From: Dermatophilus congolensis
GTDB lineage: Bacteria > Actinomycetota > Actinomycetes > Actinomycetales > Dermatophilaceae
Assembly: GCA_030538115.1 (NCBI GenBank)
Contig: JAUNUP010000034.1
Span: 1 to 29,208, forward strand
Length of the DNA stretch: 29,208 nt
Direction of reading: 5' to 3'
The notes under the pieces are model-generated. The model was given only the letters and a program-made list of their open reading frames with translations. It ran no database searches and was not told the origin of the DNA. The stretch's first letter is position 1. Every line of letters starts with the position of its first letter. Positions 1 through 8,542 of this stretch are shown here, piece by piece. The translations under genes and the position numbers were made by a program.

Positions 1-55
1 CGCACACGTCGAAGGGGCGCCACCCGCTGTGGGTGGCGCCCCTTCGACGTGTGCG
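1..55. terminator. Perfect 25-bp hairpin, likely bidirectional terminator
   Basis: Positions 1-25 and 31-55 are exact reverse complements with a 5-nt loop (gctgt). The hairpin lies 30 bases beyond the rsrA stop codon on the minus strand, where a transcription terminator is expected. No T-run is visible on the plus side, and the minus-strand continuation lies outside the window. The stem could extend further left. Confidence 0.7.
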
Positions 56-84
56 GCGCTGCGAAATCCTGCGACGCAGGCGCG

Positions 85-384
85 TCAGCGTTCGTAGGTG
101 ATCGACGTGATCGAGGTGATGCGGGTGAGAATCTGCACCCGCAACGAGGCCGGCGCGCTCTCGCAGTGGCACGACCTGCGGATGAGGCTCTTGAGAACGA
201 GGTCGCGCTCGTACTCCGTGAGGCACTCCGGGCACTCGGCCAGGTGCGACTTGATGCGCTCACAATCGCCGGGCGTCAGTTCGTCATCGATGTAGGCGAA
301 GACGTTGCGCCCCAGTTCGGAGCAGTCGAAGGGCAGATCGGCCGTCGCGCCGGAGGCCGTGTTCGCCAGGTCGTCGGGGCTCAC
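85..384 (-). CDS. rsrA: RsrA-type zinc anti-sigma factor, redox-sensing
   Basis: This 99-residue protein is the ZAS-family anti-sigma factor that holds SigR inactive under reducing conditions and releases it when its thiols are oxidised. The zinc motif H47-x3-C51-x2-C54 is present, together with C21 in a 'DCSEL' context that matches the redox-active N-terminal Cys of Streptomyces RsrA. Two more cysteines (C72, C74) follow, where Streptomyces has a CC pair. The start is GTG at 384, which overlaps the sigR stop as GTGA, so translation should be coupled and the sigma/anti-sigma ratio fixed. A longer reading through the sigR frame makes no biological sense. The protein is cytoplasmic and binds sigma. 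The identification is strong from the motif spacing and the gene pair. The redox behaviour is inferred from the family. Confidence 0.93.
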   Translation of the reverse strand: MSPDDLANTASGATADLPFDCSELGRNVFAYIDDELTPGDCERIKSHLAECPECLTEYERDLVLKSLIRRSCHCESAPASLRVQILTRITSITSITYER

Positions 385-1076
385 GCGTCTGCCCCCTTCG
401 CTGCCGCGTAGCCGCGCTCGGCCGCGTAATCGGTGAGCAACTCGCGCAGTTGGCGGCGGCCCCGGTGCAGACGCGACATCACGGTGCCGATCGGCGTCTC
501 CATGATCTCGGCGATCTCCTTGTACGCGAACCCCTCGACATCGGCGAGGTAGACCGCGATGCGGAAGTCTTCGGGGATCTCGGCCAACGCCCTGGTCACA
601 TCGCTGTCGGGCAGGTGGTCGAGCGCCTCCGCCTCGGCCGAGCGCAGCCCCTTGCTCGTGTGCGACTCGGCACGCGCGAGCTGGTAGTCCTCGATATCGC
701 TCGCGTCGGACTGCTGCGGCTGCCGCTGCCTCTTGCGGTACGTGTTGATGAACGTGTTCGTGAGAATCCGGTAGAGCCACGCCTTGAGGTTGGTGCCCGG
801 GCGGTACTGGTGGAACGCCGCGAACGCCTTGGCGAACGTCTCTTGCACCAGGTCTTCGGCGTCGGCCGAGTTGCGGGTCATGCGCAGAGCCGCGCTGTAG
901 AGCTGGTCGAGGTAGGTCATCGCCTCGGCCTCGAACCGGGCGACGCGCTGCTCGTGCGTCTCGTTGGCGACGTCGACCACGGGGGCTTCGTCGACCGGGG
1001 TCGACGCGGCGGCCGCTGCCGCGTCTGCGGGCGCGTCGTCGGTGGGAGCGGTGGAACGGCTCTTTTGAGGACTCAT
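381..1076 (-). CDS. sigR: ECF RNA polymerase sigma factor SigR/SigH (thiol-oxidative and heat stress)
   Basis: This is a group-4 (ECF) sigma factor. Region 2 runs from about residue 50 to 120 (core-binding and -10 recognition, with '[14 protein letters not shown]' and '[15 protein letters not shown]'). Region 4 lies near residues 170-220 ('[13 protein letters not shown]' then '[18 protein letters not shown]'), the helix-turn-helix that reads the -35 element. From the ATG at 1076 it has 231 residues, the usual size for SigR/SigH. That ATG has no clear SD, but a TAGTCT box ends 8 nt before it, so it may be translated leaderless. An in-frame GTG at 1169, preceded by GGAGGGAG, would add 31 residues and resembles the longer SigR' isoform of Streptomyces. 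The downstream rsrA overlaps by GTGA. A SigR-type promoter sits at 1259-1285. Confidence 0.93.
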   Translation of the reverse strand: MSPQKSRSTAPTDDAPADAAAAAASTPVDEAPVVDVANETHEQRVARFEAEAMTYLDQLYSAALRMTRNSADAEDLVQETFAKAFAAFHQYRPGTNLKAWLYRILTNTFINTYRKRQRQPQQSDASDIEDYQLARAESHTSKGLRSAEAEALDHLPDSDVTRALAEIPEDFRIAVYLADVEGFAYKEIAEIMETPIGTVMSRLHRGRRQLRELLTDYAAERGYAAAKGADA

Positions 1077-1084
1077 CACCGTAC

Positions 1085-1090
1085 AGACTA
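1085..1090 (-). promoter_or_regulatory. Candidate -10 box (TAGTCT) for a leaderless short sigR transcript
   Basis: Minus-strand TAGTCT fits the actinobacterial TANNNT -10 pattern and ends 8 nt before the ATG at 1076, which lacks an SD. No good -35 is visible at the expected distance. This would be the SigR-independent promoter giving the short form. Confidence 0.35.
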
Positions 1091-1258
1091 GGGGCTCGGC
1101 GGCACGTCCGCCTCGCGCGTCGATGCCGGGCGCCACGTCGTGGGCCGCATCAGGTGCGAGAACGAGCACGAGGCACTCCCTCCGCGCCTCCGTTCGACGG
1201 GGGGCGCTTGGTTGCGATGGTCGGCGCCTGCCGGAGCGGTGGCGCTGTCGACCGTCTC

Positions 1259-1285
1259 AACGCCGGGCAGCGCGCCCCTCATTCC
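1259..1285 (-). promoter_or_regulatory. SigR-type autoregulatory promoter of sigR-rsrA
   Basis: The minus strand reads GGAAT (1285-1281), 19 bases, then GTT (1261-1259). The known SigR/SigH consensus is GGAAT-N18/19-GTT. The site lies about 180 bases upstream of the sigR ATG, and its -35 overlaps the stop codon of the upstream yedK-type gene (TGA at 1281-1279). Transcription from here would cover the GTG at 1169. No other GGAAT/GTT pair was noticed in intergenic DNA of this window. Confidence 0.65.
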
Positions 1286-2160
1286 CCGATGATCTCGCCC
1301 GTCGCCGGGTCGACCGCGCCGACCAACTCGTCGAGGCCCAGGGGGCGGAGCAGGCCGGGACCGTTGTTCCGCATGCTGCCCACGGCCCTGTCGACCGGGT
1401 ACGCCTCGAACCGGCCCGGAGCCGCGGGGCGCAGAAGGTCTGCGACGTCGGCCGTCTCCACGAGCGAGGGGTCGAGCCAGGCAGCCCAGTTCGCCGGATC
1501 GACGACGAGGGGCTGGCGGTCGTGGATGCGGTCGAGACCCGGCTCCGCAGCTTGGGTGATGATCGTGAACGTGACCAGCCACGCGAGAGGGTCGCCCTTC
1601 TCCCCCGCCGGGTCGCGCCAGAACTCGTAGAGTCCGCCGAAGGTCAACGGCGCACCGTCTGCGCGGCTGGTGAAGAACGGTTGCTTGCGGGGCTTGCCCT
1701 TCGCATCGAGGGCGGTCGGGCTCACCTGCCACTCGTACCAGCCGTCTGCCGGGATGAGACACCGGCGCTGGTGGGCCGGTTTGCGATACGAGGGCTTCTC
1801 GAGCACGGTCTCGACGCGGGCGTTCGTCATCTTCATGCCCGTACGCAGATCCTTCGCCCACGGCGGCACGAGCCCCCACGTCAGCAGTCGCAGGCTCCGT
1901 TCGACGGGCGCCTCGCCCGTCTCCGCCGTCTGTGCCCCGGCCTCCCCGTCTGCCGACGAGTCGCCTCCGTCAGCGACCCGACGCGTGAGCACGACCCGCG
2001 CGTTCTTGCCGGGGGCCATGTTGTAGTCAGGGGTGCCAGCAGGGGGATTCTGCGGGTTGACCAGCACCGATCGCACCGGCTCGGAGGTGCGGTCGGCATC
2101 GACCTCCAGCTCCTCGACGAGGTCGTCGGTGGCCTTGCTCGCCGCGTATCGTCCGCACAT
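1279..2160 (-). CDS. HMCES/YedK-type abasic-site DNA-protein crosslink protein (SRAP)
   Basis: This SOS-response-associated peptidase (SRAP) family protein has 293 residues. It begins Met-Cys-Gly-Arg-Tyr. After Met removal, Cys2 is the residue that links covalently to abasic sites in single-stranded DNA and shields them. Other family blocks are 'YNMAPGKNARVV' (the Asn near the active site), 'LIPADGWYEW' (the catalytic Glu context) and 'IHDRQPLVV'. A stretch rich in Ser, Ala, Gly and Glu between the 'APGK' and 'LTWGLVPPWA' blocks is longer than in E. coli YedK. The start at 2160 is fixed by the need for Cys2 and by an AAGGAG ten bases upstream. M. tuberculosis Rv3226c occupies the same position between sigH and aroA. 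No LexA-type operator was recognised upstream, so damage induction is not shown. Confidence 0.93.
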   Translation of the reverse strand: MCGRYAASKATDDLVEELEVDADRTSEPVRSVLVNPQNPPAGTPDYNMAPGKNARVVLTRRVADGGDSSADGEAGAQTAETGEAPVERSLRLLTWGLVPPWAKDLRTGMKMTNARVETVLEKPSYRKPAHQRRCLIPADGWYEWQVSPTALDAKGKPRKQPFFTSRADGAPLTFGGLYEFWRDPAGEKGDPLAWLVTFTIITQAAEPGLDRIHDRQPLVVDPANWAAWLDPSLVETADVADLLRPAAPGRFEAYPVDRAVGSMRNNGPGLLRPLGLDELVGAVDPATGEIIGE

Positions 2161-2309
2161 CGACGTGTCTCTCCTTCGCCGTCGCCTCGCCCGATCATCC
2201 GCCCGCTGCCGGAGTGCAGCGTCTACCGTAGGTGCATACGATTCACCACAGGTTGCGGCGCCTCGGCCCGCACTCACGTTTTTCGTCGACTCCACGAGAA
2301 GGAGATCTC

Positions 2310-2795
2310 ATGGCCATCGTCCGCAGACTCGCTCGTCCCATGCTCGCAGCCATCTTCGTCACCGGAGGCCTTGAAGCGCTGCGGCACCCGGGCGGCCGCG
2401 TCGAGAAGGCCGCTCCGCTCGTGGGCCAGCTCGCCGAGGCCACCGGCATGCCGGACGACCCGGAGCTGGCGGTGCGCACCAACGGCGCACTCATGTTCAT
2501 CGGCGGCGCCATGCTGGCGACCAACCGCTTCCCGCGTCTGACGAGCGCGCTGCTCGCCTCCTCGCTCATCCCCACCACCTATGTGGGACACGACTTCTGG
2601 AACAAGACCGGCGACGCAGTGGTGCCCGACCGGGTGCAGTTCTTCAAGAACCTCGGCCTCCTCGGCGGGCTGATCCTGGCCGCCGTCGACACCGAGGGCA
2701 AGCCCGGCCTCACGTGGCGGGCGCAGAACGCCACCAAGGTCGCCAAGCGCGAAGCCCGTCTCGCCGCGGCAGAAGCACGCCTGGCCCTCAAGTGA
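2310..2795 (+). CDS. DoxX-family membrane protein
   Basis: This is a 161-residue integral membrane protein with about four hydrophobic segments (near residues 8-22, 57-72, 78-95 and 115-132) and a basic/alanine-rich coiled tail (about 138-161). The N-terminal 'RRLARPMLAAIFVTGGLEALRHP' region and the 'GALMFIGGAMLATNRFPRLTSALLA' region are typical of the DoxX family of quinone/oxidoreductase-associated membrane proteins, whose exact activity is mostly unknown. The start ATG has a strong AGAAGGAGA SD. It is divergent from the yedK-type gene across 149 bases and is followed by a 13-bp hairpin, so it is probably a single-gene transcript. Its role could be in redox or thiol homeostasis given its neighbours, but this is only inference. 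Confidence 0.8.
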   Translation: MAIVRRLARPMLAAIFVTGGLEALRHPGGRVEKAAPLVGQLAEATGMPDDPELAVRTNGALMFIGGAMLATNRFPRLTSALLASSLIPTTYVGHDFWNKTGDAVVPDRVQFFKNLGLLGGLILAAVDTEGKPGLTWRAQNATKVAKREARLAAAEARLALK

Positions 2796-2802
2796 TGCGT
2801 CC

Positions 2803-2838
2803 ATCGGGGCTGCCGTTCTACCGAGCGGCAGCCCCGAT
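2803..2838 (+). terminator. 13-bp perfect hairpin after the DoxX gene
   Basis: Arms 2803-2815 and 2826-2838 are exact reverse complements (ATCGGGGCTGCCG and its partner) with a 10-nt loop. The hairpin starts 7 bases after the stop codon and has no T-run after it. It separates the DoxX gene from aroA. Confidence 0.65.
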
Positions 2839-2894
2839 CCGCACCCGCAACCATGCTCATCCACTCTCGAGAACACCGGAAACACTGAGAACTC

Positions 2895-4262
2895 GTGCCT
2901 GACACTCCCGCGTGGCCCGCGCCCGCCGCCGTCGACATCCCCGCTCCCTTGGATGCCGTGGTGCGCCTGCCGGGCAGCAAATCCCTCACCAACCGATACC
3001 TCGTGCTCGCGGCTCTCGCCGCCGACGAATCGCGTCTACGGGCACCGTTGCGTTCACGTGACACGGTGCTCATGGCCGAGGGGCTCGCCTCCCTCGGCGC
3101 CACGATCACCGACCTGCCCGGCGACGACCCGGCGATGCCCGACTGGCTCATCACCCCGGGGCCTGTGCGGGGCGGAGTCGAGGTCGACTGCGGGCTGGCC
3201 GGCACCGTGATGAGGTTCTTGCCCGCCGTCGCGGCGCTGGCCGACGGTGCTGTTCGGTTCGACGGCGACCCCGGGGCGCGCGTGCGCCCGATGGGTGCCG
3301 TCGTGGAGGCGCTGCAGGGCCTCGGGGTCGGCGTCACCTCCGACGACGGGCGGCTTCCGCTCACGGTCACCGGCACCGGCCGTGTCGCCGGTGGCACGGT
3401 GACCATCGATGCGTCGGCCTCTTCGCAGTTCGTATCGTCGCTGCTCCTTGTGGGTGCACGCTTCGAGAACGGGCTCACGGTCGTGCACTCCGGACCGCCC
3501 GTGCCCAGCCGGCCGCACATCGAGATGACGGTCGAGGTGCTGCGTGACGCCGGAGTCGACGTCGACGACGCCGACCCGAACCGCTGGCGTGTCGAGCCAG
3601 GCGAGATCTACGCCCTCGACGTGGTGGTCGAGCCCGACCTCACCAACGCTGCACCCTTCCTCGCCGCCGCTCTCGTGGTCGGCGGCCGCGTGCACATTCC
3701 CGACTGGCCGCAGTACACGACGCAGGCCGGAGACGCGATCCGCGACATCCTCGACTCCATGGGCGCCGACGTGGCGCTCATGCGCGAGGGGCTCACCGTC
3801 TCGGGCACGGGCGAGTTCCACGGCGTCGACGTCGACCTCTCCGATGCCGGCGAACTCGCGCCTACCGTCGCCGCGCTCGCCGCCCTCGCCGACGGGCCCT
3901 CGCGCCTGCGCGGTATCGGTCACCTGCGCGGCCACGAGACCGACCGGCTGGCCGCGCTCGCCACCGAGATCAACCGACTGGGCGGCGACGTGACCGAGGA
4001 GGAGGACGGGCTGAGCATCCGCCCCCGCCCCCTCACCGGCGCGGTTCTCGACAGCTACGCCGACCACCGCATGGCGACTGCGGGGGCCGTGCTCGGCCTC
4101 AAGGCGCCCGGCACGCGCGTTGAAGATGTCGAGACCACGGCCAAGACCTTGCCGGGCTTCGCGTCGATGTGGTCGCGCATGCTCGGCGTCGCGGAGTCGA
4201 GTGGCACGAACGGCTCGGGCGCGCCTAGCGGGGCACGCACGTCGGCGAGCGCCGGGGCGTGA
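2895..4262 (+). CDS. aroA: 3-phosphoshikimate 1-carboxyvinyltransferase (EPSP synthase)
   Basis: This enzyme joins phosphoenolpyruvate to shikimate-3-phosphate, the sixth step of the shikimate pathway to aromatic amino acids. The 455-residue protein shows the substrate-binding '[10 protein letters not shown]' near residue 25, 'GTVMRF' near 103 (the PEP loop, E. coli 'GTAMRP'), '[10 protein letters not shown]', 'HETDRLAAL' and 'YADHRMA', covering both inside-out alpha/beta domains. In the 'GTVMRF' loop the Pro that follows Arg in E. coli is Phe, as is usual for actinobacterial enzymes as far as I recall. The start is GTG without a good SD. A short Ser/Gly/Ala-rich tail after 'MLGVAE' is dispensable-looking. 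It is followed 15 bases later by rsgA, the same pairing as Rv3227-Rv3228 in M. tuberculosis. Confidence 0.96.
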   Translation: MPDTPAWPAPAAVDIPAPLDAVVRLPGSKSLTNRYLVLAALAADESRLRAPLRSRDTVLMAEGLASLGATITDLPGDDPAMPDWLITPGPVRGGVEVDCGLAGTVMRFLPAVAALADGAVRFDGDPGARVRPMGAVVEALQGLGVGVTSDDGRLPLTVTGTGRVAGGTVTIDASASSQFVSSLLLVGARFENGLTVVHSGPPVPSRPHIEMTVEVLRDAGVDVDDADPNRWRVEPGEIYALDVVVEPDLTNAAPFLAAALVVGGRVHIPDWPQYTTQAGDAIRDILDSMGADVALMREGLTVSGTGEFHGVDVDLSDAGELAPTVAALAALADGPSRLRGIGHLRGHETDRLAALATEINRLGGDVTEEEDGLSIRPRPLTGAVLDSYADHRMATAGAVLGLKAPGTRVEDVETTAKTLPGFASMWSRMLGVAESSGTNGSGAPSGARTSASAGA

Positions 4263-4277
4263 CCACGTGAGACGCCC

Positions 4278-5393
4278 GTGACGCGCCGCCGTTCGTACGA
4301 GCATCTCGACGAGAGCGACGTCCGGGTCCGACCGGGACGCAGGGGCAGTCGTCCGCGCAGTAAAGACCGGCCCGCGCACGCCGACGCCGTCATCGGACGC
4401 GTCGTGCGTGTCGACCGCGGCCGCTTCACCGTGGTCGTCGACGGCGTCACCGTGATGGCGATGAAGGCTCGTGAGCTCGGCCGCCGGTCTGTGGTGGTCG
4501 GAGACGAAGTGGCGTTGGTCGGTGACGTCTCGGGCACGGAGGGGTCGCTCGCGCGCATCGTCAGGTCCGAGCCCCGCACCACGGTGCTGCGGCGCACCGC
4601 CGACGACACCGACCCTGTCGAGCGTGTCGTCGTCGCGAACGTCGACACGATGGTCATCGTCACCGCGCTGGCCAACCCCGAGCCCCGTCCGCGGCTCGTC
4701 GACCGGTGCCTGGTCGCTGCCTACGACGCCGGGATCGAGCCCTTGCTCCTGCTCACGAAGGCCGACCTCGCCGATCCGGCCGCGTTCGTCGCGCACTTCG
4801 CGCCGCTCGGGGTCGAGACGATCGTCAGCGGTCTCGCCGGCGGCACAGCCGACACCGAGCCCCCAGACGAGACGGATGCCGACTCCCACGACACGGCCCT
4901 GGAGCCTGCCGCCCTCGATGCTCTGCGCGCACGGCTCGCCGGCCGCGCCTCCGTGCTCGTCGGACATTCGGGCGTTGGCAAGTCGACCGTCGTCAATGCG
5001 CTCGTGCCGGGCCTCGGTCGGGCAACTGGGCACGTCAACGAGGTGACGGGTCGTGGGCGGCACACCTCCACCTCCGCCATCGCGGCTCCGATGCCGGGCG
5101 GCGAGGGCGGGTGGATCGTGGACACGCCCGGCATCCGCTCGTTCGGCCTCGCACACGTAGAGCCCGAGCGGATCGTGTCGCTGTTCGCCGATCTCGTGGA
5201 GGGCACCGAAGGCTGTCCGCGCGGCTGCTCGCACGACGAAGCCGAGTGCGGGCTTGACGAATTCGTCGAATCAGCCGAGGTGGAGGAGCGCGAAGCACTG
5301 CGCACGCGCCTCGGCTCCCTGCGCCGTCTGCTGCGCGCGCGACGCGGCGAAACCGACAGCACGGTCATCCACGAATCCCCGCCGCGGCCCTGA
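4278..5393 (+). CDS. rsgA: Ribosome small-subunit biogenesis GTPase RsgA
   Basis: This is a circularly permuted GTPase that checks late maturation of the 30S subunit. The 371-residue protein has an OB-fold domain (about 35-100), then G4 'TKAD' (160-163), the P-loop 'GHSGVGKST' (229-237), the G2 region 'GRGRHTS' (258-264) and G3 'DTPG' (282-285). The order G4-G1-G3 is diagnostic. The C-terminal zinc-binding helical domain has C313, C317, H319 and C324. An acidic insert at about 189-208 ('GTADTEPPDETDADSHD') lengthens the linker between G4 and G1. The start is GTG, probably coupled to aroA. The basic N-terminal 30 residues are likely disordered and rRNA-contacting, as in relatives. Confidence 0.95.
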   Translation: MTRRRSYEHLDESDVRVRPGRRGSRPRSKDRPAHADAVIGRVVRVDRGRFTVVVDGVTVMAMKARELGRRSVVVGDEVALVGDVSGTEGSLARIVRSEPRTTVLRRTADDTDPVERVVVANVDTMVIVTALANPEPRPRLVDRCLVAAYDAGIEPLLLLTKADLADPAAFVAHFAPLGVETIVSGLAGGTADTEPPDETDADSHDTALEPAALDALRARLAGRASVLVGHSGVGKSTVVNALVPGLGRATGHVNEVTGRGRHTSTSAIAAPMPGGEGGWIVDTPGIRSFGLAHVEPERIVSLFADLVEGTEGCPRGCSHDEAECGLDEFVESAEVEEREALRTRLGSLRRLLRARRGETDSTVIHESPPRP

Positions 5394-5458
5394 GATTCGC
5401 TCTATCGGTCTGTCCGAGAGGCTGTCACCGCGGGTACGGCAGATGTCACCATGGGTAG

Positions 5459-6292
5459 ATGGCGAAGATCAAGCGGATGAACAAAGACCTCTACGAGGCC
5501 GAACTGCAGCGGCTGCAGCTCAAGCTCGTCGAGATGGAGGCCTGGGTCAAGGCCTCCGGATCCCGCCTGGTCGTCGTGTTCGAAGGCCGTGACGCGGCCG
5601 GCAAGGGCGGTTCGATCAAGCGGATCACCGAATACCTCAACCCGCGCACCGCGCGCATCGTCGCGCTCCCGGCCCCGACCGAGCGTCAGCGCACGCAGTG
5701 GTACTTCCAGCGCTACATCGAGCACCTGCCCGCTGCCGGGGAGATCCGGCTCTTCGACCGCTCCTGGTACAACCGGGCAGGCGTCGAGCGCGTCATGGGG
5801 TACTGCACGCCGGCCGAGCACCGCCGGTTCCTTGCCCAGGCCCCGATCTTCGAGCGCATGATCATGGAAGACGGGATCATGCTGCGCAAGTACTGGTTCT
5901 CGGTGAGCGATGCGGAGCAGCAGAGGCGCTTCCAGAGTCGCCTCACCGACCCGATGCGCCGCTGGAAGCTCTCCCCCACCGACCTCGAATCCATCACGCG
6001 TTGGGAGGAGTACAGCCGCGCCAAAGACGAGATGTTCGTGCACACCGACATCCCGGAGGCACGCTGGAACGTGGTCGACTCCGACGACAAGCGCTCGGCG
6101 CGGATCAACATGATCGCCCACCTGCTGCATTCGGTGCCATGGGAGCGGGTCGAGCAGCCCGAGATCGTGCTGCCGAAGCGCCCCGCGTCGACCGGTTACC
6201 GCCGCACCGACCGGAGCCTGCAACTCGAGGTGCCCGACCACGCCGCCGACGTCGTCAGCAACGGCAAGATCCTGGAAGACCCGGAGGACTGA
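5459..6292 (+). CDS. ppk2: Polyphosphate kinase 2 (PPK2 family)
   Basis: This PPK2-family enzyme transfers phosphate between polyphosphate and nucleotides, and single-domain members mainly make GTP or ATP from polyphosphate. The 277-residue protein has Walker A 'GRDAAGKGG' (43-51), a lid-region Arg/Lys cluster, and Walker B 'DRSWYNRAGVE' (100-110), all typical of the family. The whole catalytic domain is present. Which nucleotide it prefers cannot be read from sequence. No SD stands out before the ATG at 5459. A second in-frame ATG at 5477 could also serve. It starts 65 bases after rsgA, so it may be part of the same transcript. Rv3232c (ppk2) lies in the equivalent region in M. tuberculosis. 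Confidence 0.92.
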   Translation: MAKIKRMNKDLYEAELQRLQLKLVEMEAWVKASGSRLVVVFEGRDAAGKGGSIKRITEYLNPRTARIVALPAPTERQRTQWYFQRYIEHLPAAGEIRLFDRSWYNRAGVERVMGYCTPAEHRRFLAQAPIFERMIMEDGIMLRKYWFSVSDAEQQRRFQSRLTDPMRRWKLSPTDLESITRWEEYSRAKDEMFVHTDIPEARWNVVDSDDKRSARINMIAHLLHSVPWERVEQPEIVLPKRPASTGYRRTDRSLQLEVPDHAADVVSNGKILEDPED

Positions 6293-6369
6293 GGCGGTAG
6301 CGGCGGTCCCGGCCGCGCCCAGCGGACCGGGGTCGGTGCGTCAAGCGACGAATGGGCGTGTCGTGCGGA

Positions 6370-6375
6370 TAAGTT
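6370..6375 (+). promoter_or_regulatory. Candidate -10 box (TAAGTT) for leaderless hisN
   Basis: TAAGTT matches TANNNT and ends 6 bases before the GTG start of hisN, which has no SD. This is the usual geometry of leaderless actinobacterial mRNAs. Confidence 0.45.
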
Positions 6376-6381
6376 AGGCAC

Positions 6382-7161
6382 GTGGCCGATTACACCGATG
6401 ACCTGCGTCTCGCACACGTGCTCGCCGACACCGTCGAGCGGGTGACGATGCCGCGCTTCCGCTCCAACGAGCTGGTCGTCAAGTCCAAGCCCGACATGAC
6501 CCCGGTCACCGACGCCGACATCGACGCCGAAGAGCTGATCCGCGGGCAGCTCAAGCGCGCGCGGTCGCGTGACGCGGTGCTCGGCGAAGAGGGTGGCGAG
6601 ACCGGCGGAGGCTCGCGGCGCTGGATCATCGACCCGATCGACGGCACGAAGAACTATGTGCGCGGTGTGCCGGTGTGGGCCACGCTCATCGCCCTGTACG
6701 ACGGTGAAGACCCGATCGTCGGCATCGTCGCTGCTCCCGCGCTCGGACGCCGTTGGTGGGCGGCCAAAGACGCTGGTGCGTACACGGGCCGCAGCCTTTC
6801 GTCGGCTACGCGCATCCACGTGTCGAAGGTGGAGAAGCTCTCCGACGCGTCGCTGTCGTACTCGAGCCTGTCGGGCTGGAAGGACCTCGGAAAGCTCGAC
6901 GCGTTCATGGGCCTGACCGAGTCGGTGTGGCGCACAAGGGCGTACGGCGATTTCTGGTCGTACATGCTGCTCGCGGAGGGCGCGGTAGACATTGCGACGG
7001 AGCCCGAGCTGGCTCTCTACGACATGGGCGCGCTCGTGCCGATCATCCTGGAGGCGGGCGGGCGCTTCACGAGCCTCGACGGCAAGGACGGCCCCTGGGG
7101 CGGCAACGCAGTAGCCACCAACGGCCTACTCCACGACGAAGTCCTGAAGGCCCTAGCCTGA
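6382..7161 (+). CDS. hisN: Histidinol-phosphatase, inositol-monophosphatase family
   Basis: This 259-residue Mg-dependent phosphatase belongs to the IMPase fold. The metal-binding Glu lies in 'LGEEGG' (69-70), followed by 'DPIDGTKN' (84-91) and the C-terminal Asp in 'LALYDMGALVPIILEAGG'. Actinobacteria use this family (HisN) for the penultimate step of histidine synthesis, removing phosphate from histidinol phosphate. The 'GTKNYVRGVPVWATLIAL' block fits HisN better than inositol phosphatases, but substrate choice is inferred from family. It starts with GTG 89 bases after ppk2 and seems to be leaderless from the TAAGTT box. It converges with the M16 peptidase gene pair, leaving a gap of only 19 bases. 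Confidence 0.88.
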   Translation: MADYTDDLRLAHVLADTVERVTMPRFRSNELVVKSKPDMTPVTDADIDAEELIRGQLKRARSRDAVLGEEGGETGGGSRRWIIDPIDGTKNYVRGVPVWATLIALYDGEDPIVGIVAAPALGRRWWAAKDAGAYTGRSLSSATRIHVSKVEKLSDASLSYSSLSGWKDLGKLDAFMGLTESVWRTRAYGDFWSYMLLAEGAVDIATEPELALYDMGALVPIILEAGGRFTSLDGKDGPWGGNAVATNGLLHDEVLKALA

Positions 7162-7180
7162 TCCCCCAGGCGCGGCTCCC

Positions 7181-8542
7181 CTATTCGACTACCGAGACGT
7201 CTCCTCGGCCCAGAGCGCGGAGGTCGTCGGCGAACGTCGTTGCGTCGCCTACGACCACTACCGTCCAGGCTCCGTCTACGTAGCGCTGATACGCCTCCTG
7301 CAGACGATCGGGCGTGAGCGTCATCGTGTCGCGCAGCACCTGCGTCACCTCGTCGGTGTCGCTGCCGTCGAGAGCCCGCGAGACCGCCTCGTCGGCGATC
7401 ATGTCGGCCGTCTCGTAGCGCGACGGCGCCGTCTTCACCAAGAAGTCGACGCCGGCCTTCGTCTCCTCCGGCATGAATCCCTCTCGGGCCACATCGAGAA
7501 TCTCCAGCGTCGCCGCCACGGCATCGCTCGTCACCTCGGTACGCACCGACCCACTCGTGACGAACTGGCCGTCGCGCGACCGGGGGCGGAAGGCGCTACG
7601 CATGCCGTACGTGAACCCGCGCTTCTCGCGGAGCTCGGCGTCGAGACGGGAGTTCGGGGTGCCGCCGATGAGGTACGAGAGCACCGGATACGGCGCCCAT
7701 CCGCCCTCCACACGACGACCGGGGCCCGGGCAACCGACAAGCAGTTCGCTCTGCACGCTGCCAGGCCTGTCGACGATCACGATGCGGGCGCGGTCATCGG
7801 CGAGCTCACCTGGCACCACTGGGGATTCGGGCCGTGCCAGCCCATCGGTCCACGCCCCCAGGGCCTCGCCGAGCACCCTTTGCGGGTCGATACCGCCCAG
7901 GTCACCGGCGATGACCACGGTCGACCCGCTCGGGCCCAGCGCCCCCGCATACGCGAGCACGTCTTCACGCGTGATCGCGGAGACCGATTCTTGCGACCCC
8001 GAGAACGGACGACTCAACCGGTCACCCGCGGCGTAGTACGTGGCCGCGAACTCGATCGTCGCGCGGTGCGCGGGGTGCGCTCGCGTGCTCGCGATGCCCG
8101 CGACGGCCCGGCGAACCTCGCGGGCGACCTCCGCCTCCGGGAACGTCGCCCCGGTCAGACACTCGACGAGCAACCCCAAAGCGGGCTCGAGATTACGAGA
8201 GGGCACGTCGAGGTCGAGCAGAAGCGCCCGCTCCCCCGAGTGCACGGAGATCGACGCGCCGAGCCGCTCCACCGTCTCCGCGAAACCCATCGCGTCACGC
8301 GCGGCCGTGCCCTCGGTGAGGGTGGCCGCGAACACCCGCGCGATCCCCTCCACGTGACGCGGCTCATGCGTCACCGGCAACGGAATCGCCAGCCGCACCG
8401 AAATCACGTGCTGCCCAGGCGTATCGAACGCCAGACCCGCGAACGGTGCCGCAACCGAACCACCGGACAACTCGAACCGCTCCGGAGTCGGAAACACCCA
8501 CTCGCGCGGGGCCTCGGGAACGGGACGGGGCTGAATGCTCAT
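7181..8542 (-). CDS. M16-family peptidase-like subunit lacking the zinc motif
   Basis: This 453-residue protein has the two-lobed M16 (pitrilysin/processing peptidase) fold. Where active members have HxxEH, the aligned stretch here reads 'GIARVFAATLTEGT', so both His and the Glu are gone. The C-terminal half has the glycine-rich/substrate-pocket block 'IGGTPNSRLDAELREKRGFTYG', typical of the non-catalytic partner (the alpha-like subunit of mitochondrial processing peptidase). Its ATG overlaps the stop of the upstream active subunit as ATGA, so the two are made together and most likely form a heterodimer that degrades or processes peptides. No signal peptide is visible, so it should be cytoplasmic. 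Substrates are unknown. Confidence 0.88.
   Translation of the reverse strand: MSIQPRPVPEAPREWVFPTPERFELSGGSVAAPFAGLAFDTPGQHVISVRLAIPLPVTHEPRHVEGIARVFAATLTEGTAARDAMGFAETVERLGASISVHSGERALLLDLDVPSRNLEPALGLLVECLTGATFPEAEVAREVRRAVAGIASTRAHPAHRATIEFAATYYAAGDRLSRPFSGSQESVSAITREDVLAYAGALGPSGSTVVIAGDLGGIDPQRVLGEALGAWTDGLARPESPVVPGELADDRARIVIVDRPGSVQSELLVGCPGPGRRVEGGWAPYPVLSYLIGGTPNSRLDAELREKRGFTYGMRSAFRPRSRDGQFVTSGSVRTEVTSDAVAATLEILDVAREGFMPEETKAGVDFLVKTAPSRYETADMIADEAVSRALDGSDTDEVTQVLRDTMTLTPDRLQEAYQRYVDGAWTVVVVGDATTFADDLRALGRGDVSVVE

Noticed and set aside
2161..2309. LexA (SOS) operator before the yedK-type gene
   Set aside because: I looked for a CGAAC/GTTCG dyad in the divergent region and saw none.
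3054..5234. Minus-strand open frame of 726 codons across aroA and rsgA
   Set aside because: It spans two well-identified plus-strand genes and has shadow-type composition (Arg, His, Gly, Asp, Val) with no domain.
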